Of a stretch of DNA of 64,000 nucleotides, positions 59,896 to 64,000 are shown one piece after another; the stretch's first letter is position 1, and every line of letters starts with the position of its first letter. The stretch comes from Flavobacteriaceae bacterium (GTDB taxonomy: Bacteria; Bacteroidota; Bacteroidia; Flavobacteriales; Flavobacteriaceae), in NCBI GenBank assembly GCA_947483075.1, contig CANKLE010000007.1:62001-126000 (forward strand), in the 5' to 3' direction. The position numbers and the translations under genes were made by a program. Under the pieces are notes generated by a model that was not told the origin of the DNA, ran no database searches, and was given only the letters and a program-made list of their open reading frames with translations.

Positions 59896-62700
59896 TTATT
59901 TCTTTTCTTTTTTCATCACCGATGGATCATCCGAATTCATGTTTACATCGTTTGGCGAAGGGGGCATCATGTTTTTTTCAGGATTTTCTGCATCGGTGTC
60001 TTCGCCTGTCGGCTTGGGCTGGTCTGGCATTTTTTGATCAACAACTGCTTGTTTTGCAGGTATTTCTGTTTCGGGCGCATCGGCTACGGGCTCACTTGGT
60101 GGTGTCTTCAAGTACTCCTCAAAATTTTTCTTGATTTGCACAATCTTATAATTATCGTTCGAGATGATGTAGGCGGTATTGGGTAATTTATAGTCTTTGT
60201 ACTCTTTCAAAATAGAGACAATTCCTTTGGCGGCTTCTTCTGACTTTAGCCCGTGAATCACGAAGAAATTTTTTGTCATCGTATAGACATCCAACGAAAC
60301 TGAAAGCTGGTCAATGCTGCGGTCTTTAATAAATTTGGCGGCGGTCTCTTGCAGCTTTATTACACTTTTGTCTTTTAAGTTGTCGGCCACATACACAATT
60401 TTCCAACTGCTGGGTTTGGCGTGATAAAAAGTTAATTTTTCCAGTTTGGGCAAATTGGTAGCCAATAACGTCTCTGCGGTTTTGCCTTCTTCTGCATTCG
60501 GGTAATTGAGCGCCACAAAATTCAAGGCTTTTTTGTATTCGTCTAGGCCCATTAATTTTCCGGTGCAATGTGCTTTCAGTAATTCTAATTTGGGGATGAT
60601 TTCTTCGCCGGTGTATTGCTCAATGGTTTCTTCTAGCGCAACTAAAGTTGCTTTCGTGTCACCTGTTTCGTATAACTGGTACACTTTGTCATAGGCCGTG
60701 TTGGGTGATTCGGTGGCGGCAACGGTTCCGTTGGCTATGGCAATCAATATTTTGGCGTAGCGCGAATCGGGAAATTCAGAAATAATGCGGTCTTTCATGG
60801 CGGCGGCCTTTGCAGAATCGGTTATTTCATAGATTTTATACAAATGATACATTGAGGGCAAAACAAAACGCTCTTCGGGTTTGTTTACCAACAACTGCTC
60901 CAATTTTGCCGAAGCCAAGTTGTATTCTTTGAATTTTTCTTTATAAATTAAGCCCAACTGGTAATAGGCAAAATTGCGATCCTTTATTAATTCGTCAATT
61001 GCCGTTTGTTCTTTAGGCAACAATTGGGTGTAGAATTCTGTGGTGTACCGGGCATCTATTTCTTTGGCTTTTTTGGGTGAATCTTCGGTAACATCCGCAT
61101 CAGATTCCGCATCGGCAGGATTTCCGTCGGCATCGACCGATTTCATAGACGCCACTCGCCAGTTGGTTTTATAGGCTCGGTTTCCCCAATTTTTTTTGAA
61201 TTCGGCTTTTCCGTATGCCACAGTTGTAGAATTGTAAAAATAAAAATTGCTGCTGGCAGAAGCCGTATCCATTGCCCCGGGCGGAGCCATTGTCGTTTTA
61301 CCCTGACCCGAATTTCCTGCTTTTTCGCCGGGAGTTCCATCTTGAGCTCCAGCTGCTTTGGCGTCTTTGGCTTCTTTTACTTTTTGGGCCGCATCAGCCT
61401 TTTTTAAGGCTTCTATGTGCTTCTCGTAATAGGCAATTCGATCGGTGTCCGACATGTTGTATACCGAAATGATGCTGTCGTTTTTGTTGGCAATGGCTTC
61501 GTATTTTATCACATCGGCCAAGTTGTCGCGTTTTTTCTTGATGAATTTGAACTCCCGTGAGCGGTTGTTAAGTTGCGTCATGGTGCTGTCGTAGTACTTT
61601 CCTGCAGTAGTGTACTTGGCTTTGTAAAAATAAATCTCAGCAATATTGCGGTAGTTGGAGGCTACCATGTACTGATCTGACGACCTTTTTTTGATTGAGA
61701 TGTTGTAGTATTTGATGGCTTGGTCCGGTTTCTTTTGTTTTTCATAAAACAACCCCATGCGGTGGTTGATCACATCGCGGTAAAGTCGATTTTCACGGTC
61801 CTTTAGCAGGTCGTTGAATTTTTTTAGGAATGCAATCGTGTCTCCTTTTTCAAAGTCAAATTGCATGGCTTGACGGGCATGTGCCTGAATTACATATTCT
61901 CGAGCTGCTTTGCGCTTCATGTTGATCACCGATTGGTAGGCTACATAGGCGCTGTCTTGCAAATTCATTTTTTCAAAAAGCTGGCCAATAATAAAGTGAT
62001 ATCGGGCTTTCTCTTCTTTTAATTTGGTGAAATCGCGGGCCAATTTAAGTTTGGCGATGGCGCTGTCGTTTTCGGCTAAATGCAAATAGGCTTGTGCTAA
62101 ACTGGCATTGGCATCGGCAAATAATTGATTTTTAAACTTGATTTCACTAAGTAATTTGGTTAAGTTAGTCACCGCCAACGCATCGTTTTCCATGCGCATA
62201 TTGGTTTTTTCTCTCCAAATTTTTGCTTCGTAAATTTTATCGCTGTTGGGGTATTTATAAAGGATGTAATTAAAGGCTTCTAAGGCCGGCACAAAGCGTT
62301 GGTCGTAATACCGGGCTTTTCCGAGCATTAAATAGGCTTCGTCTATTTGAAAGTTCTTTTCGGTGCCGCCAATATTCATCGAGTGCTTTTGGATGGCCAT
62401 CGTGGCTTTGGTTTCGGCCCGATCAAAATTGGGATTTAATTTTGTTTCGCCTGGCAAAACCGCTTCTTTGGCAATCTGCATGCGCTCAACAGGCAAGATG
62501 TCCCAATAATTGTCTTGGTTTTGGGTTTTTAAATCGGCCACCCCTTTTACAAGGGCAATGCCCCCGTTGTACAAAATGTTGTACTTGGTGCTTAATGCGT
62601 GTGAATTTCTAGAAGTAAACGAGTTTTTTTTTGTAGAACACGCCAAGAGTAGAACACCTAATCCTAGGGTGAAAAAAAAACTAAATTTATTGGTTTTCAA
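59896..62700 (-). CDS. sprE: type IX secretion/gliding lipoprotein PorW/SprE
   Basis: A 934-residue TPR lipoprotein required for type IX secretion and gliding in Bacteroidota (family role). The start is TTG, the only start giving a signal with lipobox LLAC (Cys21). It has the family N-terminal region NSHALSTKYNILYNGGIALVKG, followed by many TPR-like helices (~130-430), an Ala/Gly-rich linker (~445-500), further repeats, and a low-complexity acidic, Pro-rich C-terminus (~860-934). It is the first gene of the long minus-strand cluster, upstream of bactofilin and ATPase genes. Confidence 0.9.
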   Translation of the reverse strand: MKTNKFSFFFTLGLGVLLLACSTKKNSFTSRNSHALSTKYNILYNGGIALVKGVADLKTQNQDNYWDILPVERMQIAKEAVLPGETKLNPNFDRAETKATMAIQKHSMNIGGTEKNFQIDEAYLMLGKARYYDQRFVPALEAFNYILYKYPNSDKIYEAKIWREKTNMRMENDALAVTNLTKLLSEIKFKNQLFADANASLAQAYLHLAENDSAIAKLKLARDFTKLKEEKARYHFIIGQLFEKMNLQDSAYVAYQSVINMKRKAAREYVIQAHARQAMQFDFEKGDTIAFLKKFNDLLKDRENRLYRDVINHRMGLFYEKQKKPDQAIKYYNISIKKRSSDQYMVASNYRNIAEIYFYKAKYTTAGKYYDSTMTQLNNRSREFKFIKKKRDNLADVIKYEAIANKNDSIISVYNMSDTDRIAYYEKHIEALKKADAAQKVKEAKDAKAAGAQDGTPGEKAGNSGQGKTTMAPPGAMDTASASSNFYFYNSTTVAYGKAEFKKNWGNRAYKTNWRVASMKSVDADGNPADAESDADVTEDSPKKAKEIDARYTTEFYTQLLPKEQTAIDELIKDRNFAYYQLGLIYKEKFKEYNLASAKLEQLLVNKPEERFVLPSMYHLYKIYEITDSAKAAAMKDRIISEFPDSRYAKILIAIANGTVAATESPNTAYDKVYQLYETGDTKATLVALEETIEQYTGEEIIPKLELLKAHCTGKLMGLDEYKKALNFVALNYPNAEEGKTAETLLATNLPKLEKLTFYHAKPSSWKIVYVADNLKDKSVIKLQETAAKFIKDRSIDQLSVSLDVYTMTKNFFVIHGLKSEEAAKGIVSILKEYKDYKLPNTAYIISNDNYKIVQIKKNFEEYLKTPPSEPVADAPETEIPAKQAVVDQKMPDQPKPTGEDTDAENPEKNMMPPSPNDVNMNSDDPSVMKKEKK

Positions 62701-62872
62701 TGGGTGCCGATTTGGTTTTTAAAACTTAAAAAAAGCAGTTTTAGTATATTGACTGGTAAAAATACGTTTCTTTTTGATATACCGAAAAATATAGCCCGTT
62801 TTTTGAGCGCTCATTATGCTTGGATTCTTAAAAATTATCGCCGAGTAATGCTTAAAAATTGGTCCTATTGAT

Positions 62873-62880
62873 TACTTTTG
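62873..62880 (+). promoter_or_regulatory. candidate -7 box (TACTTTTG) for the ferredoxin reductase gene
   Basis: TAnnTTTG, 14 bp before the ATG at 62895. The TTG at 62859 that would extend the ORF is upstream of this box, so it should not be transcribed. The rest of the 62701-62858 gap is AT-rich with nothing I can name. Confidence 0.5.
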
Positions 62881-62894
62881 GCAAAATTTTTTTT

Positions 62895-63941
62895 ATGTCT
62901 TCGTTCTACAAATTAGCCATACTAGACGTTCGTCGCGAAACCAAAGACGCCGTTTCTATTCAATTTCAAGTCCCCGCTGCATTAGCGACTCAATATCAGT
63001 TTACAGCCGGTCAATATGTAACACTAAAATTAACTTTAGATGGCGTTGCTTTGCGCAGAGCCTATTCTATTTGCAGCGCTCCAAAAAGTGGGGAGTTGCG
63101 CATTGCCGTAAAAGCGGTGCCCGATGGAGTATTTTCTTCTTTTGCCAACACTCAACTCAAGGCCGGAGATCTTATCGAAGTAGGTGTTCCAGAAGGACAT
63201 TTTCAGTTGGCCATCAGAGCCGATCAAACTAAATCCTATATGGGAGTGGCGGCCGGCAGCGGAATTACCCCCGTGTTGTCGATGATACAAAGCGTATTGG
63301 CCGAGGAAGCGGGAAGTAAATTTGCTTTAATTTACGGAAACAAAAGCCCAGAAGACACGCTTTTTTACCAACAATTACAAGATCTGCAGGCCCAATATGG
63401 CACTCGCTTTTCGGTTCAATATGTGTTTAGCCGAGCTAAAGCCGAACAAGCTTTGTTTGGCCGAATTGATGCATCAGCTCTAAATTACTATTTCAATCAG
63501 CACCCAAACCAATCATTTGACCACTACTTTTTGTGTGGTCCAGAAGAAATGATTCAGCACATTTCGAACGAATTAAAAGCCAAAAATGTTCCTGAATCGG
63601 CGATAAAATTTGAATTATTTACAACCGCTCCTGCCGTTAAAACAGAAAACGCCAGTCAGGGCAATACCACGATTTCGGTATTGGTTGATGGGGAAACCAC
63701 CACCTTTGAGATGCCCCAAAAACAAACGGTTTTGGAAGCCGCTTTAAAAAAAGGCATCGACGCGCCCTATTCTTGCCAGGGTGGAATTTGCAGCAGCTGT
63801 CTAGGTAGGGTAACTAAAGGAAGTGCACAGATGGTAAAAAACACCATTTTGTCAGACAGTGAAGTGGCCGAAGGCTTAATCTTAACGTGTCAGGCGCATC
63901 CTACTTCTGCCGAATTGTTTGTGGATTTTGACGACGTTTAG
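62895..63941 (+). CDS. PaaE-type ferredoxin--NAD(P)H reductase
   Basis: A 348-residue flavo-iron-sulfur reductase that passes electrons from NAD(P)H through FAD to a plant-type [2Fe-2S] centre and on to an oxygenase or other acceptor. It has FAD-binding RAYS (55-58), nucleotide-binding GSGITP (121-126), CGPEEM (214-219) and C-terminal ferredoxin Cys294, Cys299, Cys302 and Cys332. This architecture matches PaaE and related phenol/phenylacetyl-CoA monooxygenase reductases. No paaABCD genes are in the window, so the partner is unknown. Confidence 0.9.
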   Translation: MSSFYKLAILDVRRETKDAVSIQFQVPAALATQYQFTAGQYVTLKLTLDGVALRRAYSICSAPKSGELRIAVKAVPDGVFSSFANTQLKAGDLIEVGVPEGHFQLAIRADQTKSYMGVAAGSGITPVLSMIQSVLAEEAGSKFALIYGNKSPEDTLFYQQLQDLQAQYGTRFSVQYVFSRAKAEQALFGRIDASALNYYFNQHPNQSFDHYFLCGPEEMIQHISNELKAKNVPESAIKFELFTTAPAVKTENASQGNTTISVLVDGETTTFEMPQKQTVLEAALKKGIDAPYSCQGGICSSCLGRVTKGSAQMVKNTILSDSEVAEGLILTCQAHPTSAELFVDFDDV

Positions 63942-64000
63942 CTCGACGTGATTTCTTGAATTTTAGCGACTATGGTTTCGGGCAATATCGTGCGCATCGC
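63938..64000 (-). CDS. 3' end of a minus-strand gene (partial, unidentified)
   Basis: On the minus strand a frame stays open from the window edge to a TAA at 63938-63940, ending in ILPETIVAKIQEITSS. It would overlap the ferredoxin reductase stop by 4 bp convergently, an arrangement seen elsewhere in this window (trpS/dprA, rlpA/CYTH). Twenty residues are too few to name a family, and the open frame could be chance. Confidence 0.4.
   Translation of the reverse strand, partial: AMRTILPETIVAKIQEITSS

Noticed and set aside
59661..60134. 157-codon plus-strand frame across the bactofilin/sprE junction
   Set aside because: It is antisense to two well-supported genes and has no promoter box or recognised motif.
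62859..62894. TTG-initiated extension of the ferredoxin reductase
   Set aside because: It lies upstream of the TACTTTTG box, and the ATG at 62895 matches the family start.

Overview
The window looks like a chromosomal segment from a Bacteroidota member, most likely a Flavobacterium-like Flavobacteriaceae. The reasons are the IPExxxVDY, DUF4292, DUF5689 and DUF3108 protein families, a PorW/SprE-type type IX secretion lipoprotein, an F-type ATPase cluster without atpD/atpC, tyrosine and tryptophan catabolic dioxygenases, and many TAnnTTTG (-7) promoter boxes with little Shine-Dalgarno signal. The segment is gene-dense and mostly housekeeping. I saw no rRNA, tRNA, CRISPR array, prophage or insertion sequence.

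Layout. 1-4026: end of ileS, a DksA-like gene and lspA. 4027-4253: a composite intergenic repeat island (A). 4254-6055 (minus): 5-formyl-THF cyclo-ligase and a PLP decarboxylase. 6162-10215: uvrC and a patatin/outer-membrane protein. 10288-14406: amino-acid permease, then homogentisate and 4-hydroxyphenylpyruvate dioxygenases (tyrosine catabolism). 14525-14645: a probable structured small RNA. 14698-20430: DUF3108 protein, tryptophan 2,3-dioxygenase, an M23 lipoprotein, pgi, a small membrane protein and an RlpA-like protein. 20402-26206 (minus): CYTH protein, Bax-inhibitor protein, pyk, IPExxxVDY protein, rnc, fabF and acpP. 26382-28219: purN, rnhA and an SDR enzyme. 28286-31004 (minus): three exported proteins of unknown role, one a retropepsin-like lipoprotein. 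31170-32430: a phosphatase and a small beta-barrel protein. 32431-32929: the second repeat island (B). 32930-36156 (minus): aldehyde dehydrogenase, 3-hydroxyanthranilate dioxygenase and a secreted EEP-family protein, divergent from a TonB receptor and DUF5689 lipoprotein (36272-40516). 40658-47111: TPR protein, recA, plsC, trpS, dprA, a SPOR protein and a thioesterase. 47112-62700: sixteen consecutive minus-strand genes, running in transcription order from sprE/porW, bactofilin, atpZ and atpBEFHAG to a flippase, dut, a sugar nucleotidyltransferase, TPR and DUF4292 proteins and an EnvC-like protein. 62895-63941: a PaaE-type ferredoxin reductase.

Functional themes. Aromatic amino-acid breakdown appears at three separate places: Tyr (hmgA, hppD), the first Trp step (kynA) and a later kynurenine step (haaO). 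Cell-envelope functions recur: LspA, RlpA, EnvC, M23, flippase, SprE/PorW and bactofilin. The EEP protein, TonB receptor and OB-fold-like lipoprotein may form a system that cuts and imports an extracellular phosphodiester such as nucleic acid; this is inference.

The least conventional signals are not genes. Islands A and B are two collinear, mutually inverted copies of one composite element. They share a 54-bp module (53 of 54 bases identical), and a recurring 9-bp core, ACTAAGAAC, sits at their module joints. Both lie between convergent genes and touch or enter a gene's 3' end. The other strong signal is the candidate small RNA before the DUF3108-kynA operon. It has a closing stem, its own -7 box and its own terminator, and the operon has a separate promoter immediately after it.
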